A DNA stretch of 64,000 nt from Iamia sp038233075 (GTDB lineage: Bacteria > Actinomycetota > Acidimicrobiia > Acidimicrobiales > Iamiaceae): assembly GCA_038233075.1 (NCBI GenBank), contig JBBSMQ010000002.1:1-64000 (forward strand), written 5' to 3'. Below the pieces are notes generated by a model. That model was not told the origin of the DNA, made no database searches, and saw nothing but the letters and a program-made list of their open reading frames with translations. Both the position numbers and the translations under genes were made by a program. Positions 1 to 8,658 of the stretch are shown here, piece by piece (the first letter of the stretch is position 1; each line of letters opens with the position of its first letter).

Positions 1-1515
1 CCGGTGGTGGCGATCGTGGGCCAGCAGGCCCGGGTGTCCATGGGCAGCGACTTCCAGCAGGAGCTGAACATGGAGCGCCTGTTCGGCGACGTGGCCGAGT
101 ACGTCAAGACCGTCACGACCCCGATGCAGGCCCAGCTGGTGGTCGACCGGGCCATCCGCATCGCCCGGGCCCACCGCAAGCCGACGGTCATCGTCCTGCC
201 CGCCGACGTGCAGGACCTGGAGTTCGAGGAACCGACGGTGGCCCACTTCGTGTCCCGCACCGGTGTCGGCCACGCGTCGGTCCGCATCGCACCGCCGCAC
301 GACGAGCTGGAACGCGCCGCCGCGGTCCTGAACGCGGGTGAGCGCGTGGCCATGCTGGTGGGCCAAGGCGCCCGAGGCGCGACCGACGAGGTGATCGCGG
401 TGGCCGAGCGCCTCGGAGCCGGGGTCATCACCGCCCTGCTGGGCAAGGATGTGGTCCCCGGCGACCTGCCCTACCACACCCAGCAGCTGGGTCTGCTCGG
501 ATCCAAGCCCAGCTACGAGATGATCCAGGACTGCGACACGCTGCTCATGGTGGGCAGCAACTTCCCCTACGGCGAGTTCATGCCCCCCACCGGCCAGGCC
601 CGAGGCGTCCAGATCGACTTGCTGCCCCGCCACCTCAGCCTTCGCTACCCCATGGAGGTCAACCTCTGGGGTGACGCGGGCGAGACGCTGCGGGCGCTCC
701 TACCCCTTCTCCACCAGACCGACGACCTCGGGTGGCAGGAAGGCATCAGCGACGCCATGCGGGGCTGGGACGACGCCATCGCCGGTGCGGCCAAGGCCAA
801 GGCCAACCCGGTGAACCCGCGGCTGGTGTTCCACGAGCTCAACCAGGCCCTGCCGTCCGACGCCATCGTCACCGCCGACGCCGGGACCACCGCCGACTGG
901 TACGGCCACCACATCCGCCTCGGGCGCAACCAGATGGGCAACCTGTCGGGTCTGCTGGCCTCGATGCTGGCGGCCATGCCCTACGCCATGGCAGCCAAGT
1001 TCGCCTTCCCCGAGCGACCGGTGGTGTGCACCATCGGCGACGGTGCCTTCCAGATGCTGGGCATGAACGGGCTCATCACCGTCAAGCGCCACTGGCAGGA
1101 GTGGGCCAACCCCACCTTCATCGTGCTCATCCTCCACAACGACGACCTCAACCAGGTGTCCTGGGAGATGCGCGAGGCGGGCGACCCCCGCTATGACACC
1201 AGCCAGCTGCTGGAGGACGTCGACTACGCCGGCTACGCCGAACTCCTGGGCCTCAAGGGCATCCGGGTCGACGACCCCGGTGATGTGGCCGGTGCCTGGG
1301 AGGCCGCCTTCGCCGCCGACCGGCCGGTGGTCCTCGACGTCCGCACCGACAAGAACGTGCCGCCACTGCCGGCCCACATCACCTTCGAGCAGGCCAAGGG
1401 CGTGGCCGAGTCGCTCCTCCGGGGCGACCCTGATGCCGGTGCCGTCGCCGGGCAGAGCGCCCGGGCGCTGGCCGGCCAGCTCTTCGGCCGCCTCCGCGGC
1501 TCCGACGAGGGATAG
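1..1515 (+). CDS. Thiamine-pyrophosphate-requiring enzyme (pyruvate oxidase / acetolactate synthase-like), 5' partial
   Basis: The frame is open from the first base, so the N-terminal part (probably 60-100 residues) lies outside the window. The protein has the layout of the TPP-enzyme family: the end of the pyrimidine-binding domain, a central Rossmann-like domain around residues 110-235, and a C-terminal PP-binding domain. In the last, the GDGAF motif near residue 347 followed by an N-D-D-L-N stretch about 30 residues later corresponds to the Mg-TPP binding site. The family decarboxylates 2-oxo acids; the exact substrate cannot be read here. It lies 52 bp upstream of a lactate/glycolate-dehydrogenase-like gene on the same strand, which suggests a shared role in pyruvate/lactate oxidation feeding the respiratory chain. 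A different TPP lyase specificity is possible. Confidence 0.85.
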   Translation, partial: PVVAIVGQQARVSMGSDFQQELNMERLFGDVAEYVKTVTTPMQAQLVVDRAIRIARAHRKPTVIVLPADVQDLEFEEPTVAHFVSRTGVGHASVRIAPPHDELERAAAVLNAGERVAMLVGQGARGATDEVIAVAERLGAGVITALLGKDVVPGDLPYHTQQLGLLGSKPSYEMIQDCDTLLMVGSNFPYGEFMPPTGQARGVQIDLLPRHLSLRYPMEVNLWGDAGETLRALLPLLHQTDDLGWQEGISDAMRGWDDAIAGAAKAKANPVNPRLVFHELNQALPSDAIVTADAGTTADWYGHHIRLGRNQMGNLSGLLASMLAAMPYAMAAKFAFPERPVVCTIGDGAFQMLGMNGLITVKRHWQEWANPTFIVLILHNDDLNQVSWEMREAGDPRYDTSQLLEDVDYAGYAELLGLKGIRVDDPGDVAGAWEAAFAADRPVVLDVRTDKNVPPLPAHITFEQAKGVAESLLRGDPDAGAVAGQSARALAGQLFGRLRGSDEG

Positions 1516-1567
1516 GTGGGGACCACCGACGCCGAGAGGTACCGACGATGACCACCAGGAGCAACCC

Positions 1568-4500
1568 GTGACCGCCCAACGGCTCGAGGGCATGGACACG
1601 GTCACCCCGGTGAGCCTGTCGAACCTCCTCGACGACGATGCTCGCGCCCTGGCCGCCGAGCTGGCGGATGCGGTCGAGGGCGAGGTCCGCTTCGACACCG
1701 GCAGCCGAGCCGCCTACTCGACCGATGCCTCGAACTACCGCCAGGTCCCCATCGGGGTGGTGGTGCCCAGGACGATCGACGACGTGGTGGCACCGTCCCC
1801 GCCTGCCACCGCCACGAGACACCGATCACCAGTCGGGGCGGGGGCACCAGCCTGGCCGGCCAGTGCACCAACGTGGCCGTGATCATCGACTTCTCCAAGT
1901 ACCTGAACCGGGTGGTCTCCATCGACCCCGACACCAGGACCGCGATCGTCGAGCCCGGCGCCAACCTCGATGCCCTCCGCGACGCGGCCGCCGAGCACGG
2001 CCTGACCTTCGGGCCGGACCCGGCCACCCACGACCGCAACACCCTGGGCGGGATGATCGGCAACAACTCCTGCGGCGTGCACTCGGTCATGGCCGAGCTC
2101 TACGGCGTCGGGCCGCTCACCGCCGACCAGGTGCGGAGCCTCGACATCCTCACCTACGACGGCCACCGCATGACCGTCGGTGCCACGACGGAGGCGGAGC
2201 TGGAGCAGATCATCGCCGGCGACGACCGCCGGGCCGAGATCTACCGGAGCCTGCGGGATCTGCGAGACGACAACGAGACCGCCATCCGGACCGGCTTCCC
2301 GGACATCCCCCGTCGGGTGTCGGGCTTCAACCTCGACCGCCTCCTCCCGGATCACGGCTTCGACGTGGCCAAGGCCCTGGTCGGCACGGAGGGCACCTGT
2401 GTGGTGCTGCTGCGCGCCACCGTGACGCTCATGGACTCCAAGCCCGAGCGCACCCTCGTCGTGCTCGGCTACCCGGACGCCTACACGGCCGGCGACCACG
2501 TCCCCATGATCCGCCAGCATCGGCCGGTCGGCCTGGAGGGCATCGACCGCAAGCTGATCGGCTACATGCAGAAGAAGGGCCTCCACCCCGACGACGTCGA
2601 CCTCCTCCCCGAGGGCGACGGTTTCCTCCTCGTCGAGATGGGCGGCGACACCAAGGCCGACAGCGACAACCAGGCCCGGGCGCTCATCGACGCGGTCTCC
2701 GGTGTCGACGACCCCCCCACCACCAAGCTGTTCACCGACGAGTGGGAGGAGCAGAAGCTCTGGCAGGTGCGGGAGTCCGGCCTGGGCGCCACCGCCCAGG
2801 TGCCGGGCCTGCCCCGCACCCACCCCGGCTGGGAGGACGCGGCCGTGCCCCCTGATCGAGTGGGCGAGTACCTGCGGGACTTCCGCGACCTGCTCCACGA
2901 GTTCGACTACGAGGCCTCCCTCTACGGCCACTTCGGCCAGGGCTGCATCCACTGCCGCATCGACTTCGACCTGTCCACCGCGCACGGCGTGACCCAGTGG
3001 CGCCAGTTCCTCGACCGGGCCGCCGACCTCGTCGTGTCCTACGGCGGGTCGCTCTCGGGCGAGCACGGCGACGGCCAGGCCCGGGCCGCCCTGCTCGGGA
3101 AGATGTACAGCCAGGAGCTCGTCGAGGCCTTCGCCGCCTTCAAGGACATCTGGGACCCCGACGGGCGGATGAACCCGGGCAAGGTCGTGCGGCCCCACCA
3201 GCCCACCGACGACCTGCGCGACGGCCCTTATGCCAACCTGCGCCGGGTGAGGACCCACTTCGCCTTCCCCGACGACGACTTCGACTTCGCCAAGCCACCC
3301 GCCGCTGCGTCGGCGTGGGCAAGTGCCGCGACGTGGGCTCCGGCACCATGTGCCCCAGCTACATGGCCACCCGGGAAGAGGAGGACTCCACCCGCGGTCG
3401 GGCCCGCATGCTGTTCGAGCTGCTCCGGGGCAACGAGCTCGACGGCTGGCGCAGCGACTCGGTCGCCGACGCGCTCGACCTCTGCCTGGCGTGCAAGGGG
3501 TGCAAGAGCGACTGCCCGGTCAACGTCGACATGGCCACCTACAAGGCCGAGTTCCTGTCCCACCACTACGCCCGGCGCCTGCGGCCCCGCGTCGGCTACG
3601 CCATGGGGCTCATCTACTGGTGGGCCCGTCTCGCCACCCTGGCTCCCCGCCTGGTCAACGCCCTCGCTCACGCCCCCGGGCTCTCGGCCATCCTGAAGAA
3701 GGCGGGCGGGGTGGCGCCAGAGCGGACCATCCCCCGCTTCGCCTCCCCCACGTTCACCGACTGGTTCCGAAACCGTGCCGTCCCCGGCCGGTCCGCCGGC
3801 GCGACCCACGGTGGCGAGCCGATCGTCGGCCATGGGGACGTGCCCCGCTTCGCCAAGGCGGCCTACTCCACCCCCTCCCAACAGCGCAACGCCGGGGAGA
3901 ACCGCCTCCACCCCCACGGGACCGACGCGCCCTTCGCCACCGACCGGGTGCTGCTCTGGCCCGACACGTTCAACAACTACCTGGAGTCCTCGGTCCTCCA
4001 AGCCGCCGTCGAGGTCCTGGAGGACGCCGGCTACACCGTCGAGATCCCGCCCCGGCCGCTGTGCTGCGGACGACCCCTGTACGACTTCGGGATGCTCGAC
4101 ACCGCCGAGCGACTCTGGCGCCAGGTCCTCACGACCCTGCGGCCGTGGATCCGCGCCGGGGTGCCGGTCGTCGGGCTGGAACCGAGCTGCGTCGCAGCCT
4201 TCCGCGACGAGCTGGTCAACCTCTTCCCCCACGACGACGACGCCCGGCGCCTGTCGGACCAGACGCTGCTGCTCTCGGAGTTCCTGGAACGCCAGCGCTA
4301 CCAGCCGCCTCCGCTGGAGCAGCGCGGGATCGTCCACGGCCACTGCCACCACGAGGTTGTGATGGGGATGGATGCCGAGGTCGCCCTGCTCAAGCGCATG
4401 GGGGTGGCCCACGACGTCCTCGACTCCGGGTGCTGCGGCATGGCCGGGTCCTTCGGGTTCGCCGCCGATCACTACGAGGTGTCGATGCGCGTGGGCGAGC

Positions 4501-4661
4501 GCGTCCTGCTACCCGCAGTGCGCGACCTCGGGCCCGGTGAGCTGGTGGTCACCGACGGGTTCAGCTGCCGCGAGCAGATCCAGCAGACCACCCGTCACAC
4601 ACCGGTCCACATCGCCGAGCTCCTTCAGCGGGCCATCCACGACCGAGACGGGACCGACTGA
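1568..4661 (+). pseudogene. FAD-binding and (Fe-S)-binding oxidoreductase (D-lactate/glycolate dehydrogenase-like), two frameshifts
   Basis: The predicted product is a GlcD/GlpC-type fusion of about 1,000 residues that oxidises a 2-hydroxy acid (D-lactate or similar) and passes electrons through Fe-S clusters. It is spread over three frames. The N-terminal FAD_binding_4 part starts at GTG 1568, preceded by AGGAG. The frame changes near 1790-1800, just before the R-G-G-G-T-S-L-A-G flavin motif, and the FAD-oxidase C-terminal domain follows. A second change near 3293-3297 leads into the ferredoxin-like region (C-L-A-C-K-G-C-K-S-D-C-P cluster) and two CCG domains (LCCGRPLYD and GCCGMAGSF). Every domain is well preserved on both sides of each break, so sequencing indels are as likely as true inactivation. 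Position behind a TPP enzyme fits pyruvate/lactate metabolism. Confidence 0.8.
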
Positions 4662-4769
4662 GCGACCCGAGGCCACGGCCGCCCGCCCGGTCCGGCCCGG
4701 TCCGGACCACGGCCCCCGAGGGACCGGGTGGGCACCCGCCGGAAGGAGCGGGTCAGGGCCGGGCCCCCG

Positions 4770-4985
4770 TCGCCTCGTCGAGGATCCAGATGCGGTTCTG
4801 CCAGTGCTGGCGCTCGCCGGTGTGGTCGTCGTGCCAGTAGTCCTGGGCCATCCCAGCGCGCCGTCCGCTCGGTCAGCACGTGGCTCGTCACGCCGCTGAC
4901 CGGATCGGTCCAGGGGGTGAAGAGCGGCGACGTCTCCGGGTGGAGGTGCTCGTTCACTGCGCCAGTGTCCCCGCTGGTGGGCCCG
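4770..4985 (-). pseudogene. Fragment of an unrecognised gene, containing one copy of a dispersed ~100 bp repeat
   Basis: On the minus strand about 30 codons read HLHPETSPLF then TPWTDPVSGVTSHVL. After a frame change comes a second conserved-looking stretch, DYWHDDHTGERQHWQN then RIWILDEAT. The first block is repeated almost identically on the other strand near 21.3 kb. The translation looks like real protein, with histidine/tryptophan-rich conserved character, but neither copy has a plausible full-length frame, so both are taken as remnants of one gene family. I do not recognise the family with confidence. Confidence 0.5.
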
Positions 4986-5010
4986 CCCACCAGCCCATCG
5001 CCGTCGCCAC

Positions 5011-5130
5011 CTCGCCCAGTCCCAGCTCGACGACCCCGACCGCTGCGACCGCGACCTCGTCGGCACCGGTCCGTTCGAGCTGGAGCACTGCGACGAGGGC
5101 CGCCAGTTCCTAGCCACCAAGAACCCCCAC
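5011..5130 (+). pseudogene. Remnant resembling a peptide ABC-transporter substrate-binding protein (SBP_bac_5)
   Basis: About 40 codons translate to a stretch containing LVGTGPFELEH and ending QFLATKNPH. This is reminiscent of the conserved G-T-G-P-F...N-P-x-Y-W region of family 5 extracellular solute-binding proteins. No start, no signal peptide and no continuation are present. It sits directly beside another gene fragment in a coding-poor stretch, consistent with a scar left by deletions. The match rests on a short motif only. Confidence 0.4.
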
Positions 5131-5186
5131 CCTGGGCCTCTGGCTCAGCGAGGGCTAGGCCCCCCGACCGGGGTCTGGCGGCTCGA

Positions 5187-5447
5187 TCAGCGGTCGCGCA
5201 AGGCCTCGATGAGCTCGTCCTTGGTCATGGTCGACCGGCCCTCGACGTCGAGCTCGCGAGCCCGCTCCTCCAGCTCGTCCTTGGTCCACTCCTCGTAGGA
5301 GGGCGAGGACCCACCCCGCTCACCGGCGGTGGAGCGATCGGTGTTGGCGATGCGGGCGGCCTTCTCCTTGCTGGCCCCCTGCTCGCGCAGGGCCTCGTAC
5401 TGCTCGTCGTCCTTGACGCTCGGACCGTGGTCGCTCGTTCCCGCCAT
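5187..5447 (-). CDS. Small acidic protein with C-terminal Rho_N/SAP-like motif
   Basis: An 86-residue protein starting at ATG 5447 behind a strong GGAGGGAG ribosome-binding site. Residues 1-50 are charged and probably flexible, with a conserved-looking K-E-K-A-A-R-I-A-N segment. The last 35 residues (W-T-K-D-E-L...DVEGRSTMTKDELIEAL) form the helix-extended-helix pattern of Rho_N/SAP modules, which often bind nucleic acid. Proteins of this build occur in actinobacteria as small stress or plasmid-stabilisation-like proteins of unknown function. The same C-terminal motif ends the coiled-coil protein at 31.9-32.8 kb. The gene lies upstream, in the same direction, of nothing obvious, and downstream of the CsbD gene. 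Confidence 0.75.
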   Translation of the reverse strand: MAGTSDHGPSVKDDEQYEALREQGASKEKAARIANTDRSTAGERGGSSPSYEEWTKDELEERARELDVEGRSTMTKDELIEALRDR

Positions 5448-5544
5448 GACTGCTCCCTCCTGGGCGTCGTTGCGGACACCTCGCCCCTCCGACCCGGCCG
5501 GGCGGCGCTGCCCGGGCGGGCCGAGGGGAGCGCAGGGGCCGGCG

Positions 5545-5754
5545 CTACTGCTCGGACTTCTCCTCGCCCGCCTCGCCCTGGGCCTTCTTCCGGTGCTCGG
5601 CGGCCTCGGCCTCCTTGGCCTCGGCCGTCTCGCTCTCGCGCGACTTCTGCTGCTGGGCCTCGCCCTCGCGCTGGAGGTCGTCCTGGCCGGTGGCCTGGCC
5701 CGCGACCTCCTTGGCCGAGCCCTTGATCTTGTCTGTGAGGTTGTCATCTGTCAT
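5545..5754 (-). CDS. CsbD family stress protein
   Basis: A 69-residue hydrophilic protein that begins with the typical CsbD pattern: D-K-I-K-G-S-A-K-E-V-A-G followed by a glycine/glutamine turn at residues 8-24. The remainder is a Glu/Ala/Lys/Gln-rich, probably disordered tail. CsbD proteins are a widespread general-stress family, SigB-controlled in Bacillus, with no defined biochemical role. The length matches the family. A promoter-like GTGT-N15-GGGTAG lies immediately upstream (5764-5788), with the -10 element 10 bp from the ATG. This would give a very short leader or a leaderless mRNA. Confidence 0.85.
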   Translation of the reverse strand: MTDDNLTDKIKGSAKEVAGQATGQDDLQREGEAQQQKSRESETAEAKEAEAAEHRKKAQGEAGEEKSEQ

Positions 5755-5763
5755 GGCGAGTCC

Positions 5764-5788
5764 CTACCCACCGATGCCCGGCCCACAC
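5764..5788 (-). promoter_or_regulatory. Putative SigB/F-type promoter upstream of CsbD gene
   Basis: Minus-strand GTGT (5785-5788), a 15-bp spacer and GGGTAG (5764-5769). Spacing and -10 core match the GTTT-N14/15-GGG(N)AG signature found repeatedly in this window, although the -35 differs by one base. CsbD genes are classic stress-sigma targets, which supports the reading. Confidence 0.45.
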
Positions 5789-5800
5789 AGGTCGGCATCG

Positions 5801-7099
5801 TCATCCGGTGGCGGCGTCGTAGAGGCGCGTGGCGCCGGACACGCTGACCAGCACCAGGGCCACGGCCACGGCCACGAGCCCGGCCGGCAGCAGGGCGAAC
5901 CCCCCGGCCACCTCCACCAGCAGGGCGACCGCGGTCAGCGGGGCCCGGGCCAGGGCGGCCAGGGCGGCGGCGGCACCGACCACAGCGCAGGCTCGGACCT
6001 CCGCCGGTGTCCCCCCCAAGACGGCCTGGGCCACGAGGGCACCGGATGCGGCGCCCACGAGCACTGCGGGCGTGAAGGCCCCGCCGGGGAGGCCCGAACC
6101 GAGGGTGACCGAGGTGGCCACGACCTTGCCGACCACCAGGGCCAGGAGGAGGGGTGTGGCCGCACCCGAACCGCGGAGCAGGGTGGGCGTGACCACCTGC
6201 CCCGACCCGAGCACCGGGCCCAGGGCGAGGCCCAGCCCGGCCACCACGACCGCACCGAGGAGGATCCGGGCGACGGGGCCGAGCCCGGACCGGGTCCGGA
6301 GGCGGTCGCCGCCGATGATCCCGTAGGTGAGCGCCATCGAGGCTGCGGCTGCGGCCACCCCGATGGCCGCCGCCGCCACGAGGGCACTCTCCTCGGTCAG
6401 GGGCTGGTCCCCGAGCGTCAGGCGGCGCGGGCCGACGAGGACGCTCCAGATGGTCCAGCCCACGGTTGCGCCCGAGGCGACGGCGAGGAGGGCACGCAGG
6501 TCGCGGCGGGGCAGCAGGACCTCGAGGACGAACAGCCCGGCGACCAGGGGCAGGTGCACGCTGGCGGCGATGGCGGCGGCGGCCCCGGCGGCTATGAGGC
6601 GACGAGCAGCCTCGGCGTCGAGGCCGACCCGTCGGCCCACCCGTTCGGCCAGGGCCGCCCCCAGCAGAACGCTCGGGCCCTCGTGGCCGGCGGACGAGCC
6701 GGTCCCGATGGCCAGGGCGGCGGCCACGGCCCGCCACCACGCGGCCCGGTCGGGCAGGCCGCGGGGGTCGGCCGACTCGGCCTCCATGACCAGCGGGACG
6801 CCCCGCGCCTCGGGCACCGACCGGGTCCAGACCAGGATCAGGGCGGCGGCCCCGGCCCCGACGACGAGCACCACCGCCGCGGCCGGGCCGAAACCGGCCC
6901 CCAGGACACCGCCTCGGCCCCGCCCCAGGTGCCGCAGCGCGGAGATGGCGGCATCGGTGCCCACTGCGGTCAGGCCCGCCGCAGCCCCGACGACCGGCGC
7001 CAGGACCAGGGCCAACCCGTCCCGGGACCGAGGAGGGGGGAGGGCCTCAGGCGCCACCGGGCCCCCGGTCGGCGTGGGGTGGGCGGTGGCCCGCCTCAC
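5801..7099 (-). CDS. ClC-family chloride channel / H+-Cl- antiporter
   Basis: A 432-residue polytopic membrane protein with the ClC signatures GSSAGHEGPS (a variant of the GKEGP selectivity-filter motif) in the first half and GGAFTPAVLVG (GGxFxP) in the second. The protein has many Ala/Leu/Val-rich membrane spans, as expected of the ClC fold. It should move chloride, possibly in exchange for protons, across the cytoplasmic membrane. The GTG start at 7099 overlaps the stop of the upstream SDR gene (GTGA), so the two are translationally coupled. The canonical first filter motif G-S-G-I-P is not evident (G-S-x-P-E position reads SVPEARG), so conductance properties are uncertain. Confidence 0.85.
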   Translation of the reverse strand: MRRATAHPTPTGGPVAPEALPPPRSRDGLALVLAPVVGAAAGLTAVGTDAAISALRHLGRGRGGVLGAGFGPAAAVVLVVGAGAAALILVWTRSVPEARGVPLVMEAESADPRGLPDRAAWWRAVAAALAIGTGSSAGHEGPSVLLGAALAERVGRRVGLDAEAARRLIAAGAAAAIAASVHLPLVAGLFVLEVLLPRRDLRALLAVASGATVGWTIWSVLVGPRRLTLGDQPLTEESALVAAAAIGVAAAAASMALTYGIIGGDRLRTRSGLGPVARILLGAVVVAGLGLALGPVLGSGQVVTPTLLRGSGAATPLLLALVVGKVVATSVTLGSGLPGGAFTPAVLVGAASGALVAQAVLGGTPAEVRACAVVGAAAALAALARAPLTAVALLVEVAGGFALLPAGLVAVAVALVLVSVSGATRLYDAATG

Positions 7100-8091
7100 C
7101 CACGCCGGGCGCGCACCTCGCGCAGGCGATCCCGCGTGGAGCGGACGAAGCCGGCCACCGACCCGGGGACGGCCCGGAGGAACTTCGGGTCCATCACGCC
7201 GCCGGCCTGGTCGTCGAAGATCCCGTGGGACCCGTGATCGACCTCATCGTCGACGGGCGCGAACAGGTCGTCGGGGCGGTCGGCCTCGATCGAGATGTCG
7301 GTGAGCTGGCTGCTGCGACCGGTCCGGGCCAGGTAGTGGTCGCCGATGCCGGGCATGACCTGCGACATGCGGACGAGCAGCCAGTTCCACGTGCCCAGGA
7401 CCTTCTGCCGGGGCGCGGCGTCGATGGCAGCGACGATGGCCCGGGCCGCCACCTCGGGTTGGTAGATGGGTGGCACCGGCATGGGGTGCGTCGGTGTCCG
7501 GGCCCGGCACCACCCGAACTGCGTGGTGTTGACCGCCGGCAGGTGCACCTGCACGACGCGCACCCCGCTGCCCTCGGCCAGCAACTCGGTCCGCAACGAC
7601 TCCATGAAGCCGCGGACGGCGAACTTGGAGCCGCAGTAGGCGCTCTGGAGCGGGATGCCCCGGTAGGCCAGGGCCGAGCCCACGCTGATGATGGTGCCCT
7701 GGTCGCGGGGCCGCATCCGGGCCAGGGCGGCCATGGCCCCGTGGGCCTGGCCCAGGTAGGTGACCTCGGTGGCCCGCCGGAGCTCATCGGGCCGGATGTC
7801 GACCACAGGCGCAAAGATCGTGGTCATGGCGTCGTTGATCCAGACGTCGATGGGGCCCAGCTCTTCGGTGATCCGCTCGGCGGCCCGGTCGACCTCCTCG
7901 AAGGAGGCGACGTCGGTGGGCACCGCCAGGGCCTTCCCGCCGTGGGCCCGCACCTCGGCCGCAGCCGCCTCCAACCCTGCGCCGCCCCGGGCCAGCAGGC
8001 CCACGTCCCATCCCGCTCCGGCGAGGGCGTGGACGGTGGCCCGCCCCACGCCCCCGCTGGCACCGGTCACCACTGCGACCCCTCGGCTCAT
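7096..8091 (-). CDS. SDR family NAD(P)-dependent oxidoreductase
   Basis: A 331-residue short-chain dehydrogenase. The cofactor motif TGASGGVG lies near residue 9, the catalytic tetrad Ser near S-V-G-S-A, and the active site Y-C-G-S-K near residue 153. The C-terminal tail is about 70 residues longer than a minimal SDR, as in the subfamily with C-terminal membrane-associated helices. The substrate cannot be inferred. ATG at 8091; GGGTAGGG occurs on the minus strand at 8127-8134, without a clear -35. It is coupled to the downstream ClC channel by a GTGA overlap. Confidence 0.85.
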   Translation of the reverse strand: MSRGVAVVTGASGGVGRATVHALAGAGWDVGLLARGGAGLEAAAAEVRAHGGKALAVPTDVASFEEVDRAAERITEELGPIDVWINDAMTTIFAPVVDIRPDELRRATEVTYLGQAHGAMAALARMRPRDQGTIISVGSALAYRGIPLQSAYCGSKFAVRGFMESLRTELLAEGSGVRVVQVHLPAVNTTQFGWCRARTPTHPMPVPPIYQPEVAARAIVAAIDAAPRQKVLGTWNWLLVRMSQVMPGIGDHYLARTGRSSQLTDISIEADRPDDLFAPVDDEVDHGSHGIFDDQAGGVMDPKFLRAVPGSVAGFVRSTRDRLREVRARRG

Positions 8092-8196
8092 GTCGTCATC
8101 TCCCGCCTCTCGGCTGCGTGCCGGGGCCCTACCCGCAAGCGGGCCGGTGATGCAGACCGACGTGCACCCATGGGTTCGGCCGTCGCGAGCCCCGGC

Positions 8197-8658
8197 TCAG
8201 GCCGACCGCCACCGCCGGAGGCGCAGGGCGTAGACGACCGCCGAGGTGAGGAACAGGGCCGCGGTGAGGGCGAGCCAGCGACCCAGGTAGGGGTCGGTGG
8301 TCTGGCCGGTGGCGGACTCGTAGCCGGAGGTGCAGCCGAGGACGAGGGGGAACCAGACGAGCAGGAGGAGACCGCTCAGCAGCACCGGGAACCGGATGTG
8401 GTTGACGGCCAGGCGGGCCGGGCCGGAGACGGGCTCGCGGTGGCGGGCCACGTCGATGAGGGAGCGGTCGGCCAGGGCGTAGAGGGGGAAGAGGATCAGG
8501 TCGTGGCCGACCACGGCCCCGACGAACCAGATGAGCACCTTGCGGGGCTCGTCGGGCACCAGCTGCACGGCGGCGTAGCCGGCCAGGGCAAAGGAGGCCA
8601 GCAGGGCGAGCAGGTGCAGGGGTCCGGCCCCGTACCACCGGCGGATGAGGGCGAGCAT
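8197..8658 (-). CDS. Small multi-pass membrane protein
   Basis: A 153-residue protein with four likely transmembrane segments. It starts at ATG 8658, which overlaps the TGA of the upstream molybdopterin oxidoreductase gene (ATGA), so the two form an operon. I do not recognise a family. A His-Asp pair and an arginine-rich loop lie between the membrane spans. The coupling suggests a membrane partner or assembly factor of the oxidoreductase, but that is inference. Confidence 0.7.
   Translation of the reverse strand: MLALIRRWYGAGPLHLLALLASFALAGYAAVQLVPDEPRKVLIWFVGAVVGHDLILFPLYALADRSLIDVARHREPVSGPARLAVNHIRFPVLLSGLLLLVWFPLVLGCTSGYESATGQTTDPYLGRWLALTAALFLTSAVVYALRLRRWRSA

Noticed and set aside
1735..3258. 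Long minus-strand open frames antisense to conserved genes (also at 11986-13728 and 61734-63794)
   Set aside because: Their translations are Gly/Val/Arg/His-rich shadow sequence from third-codon GC bias, with no domain and directly antisense to conserved enzymes.
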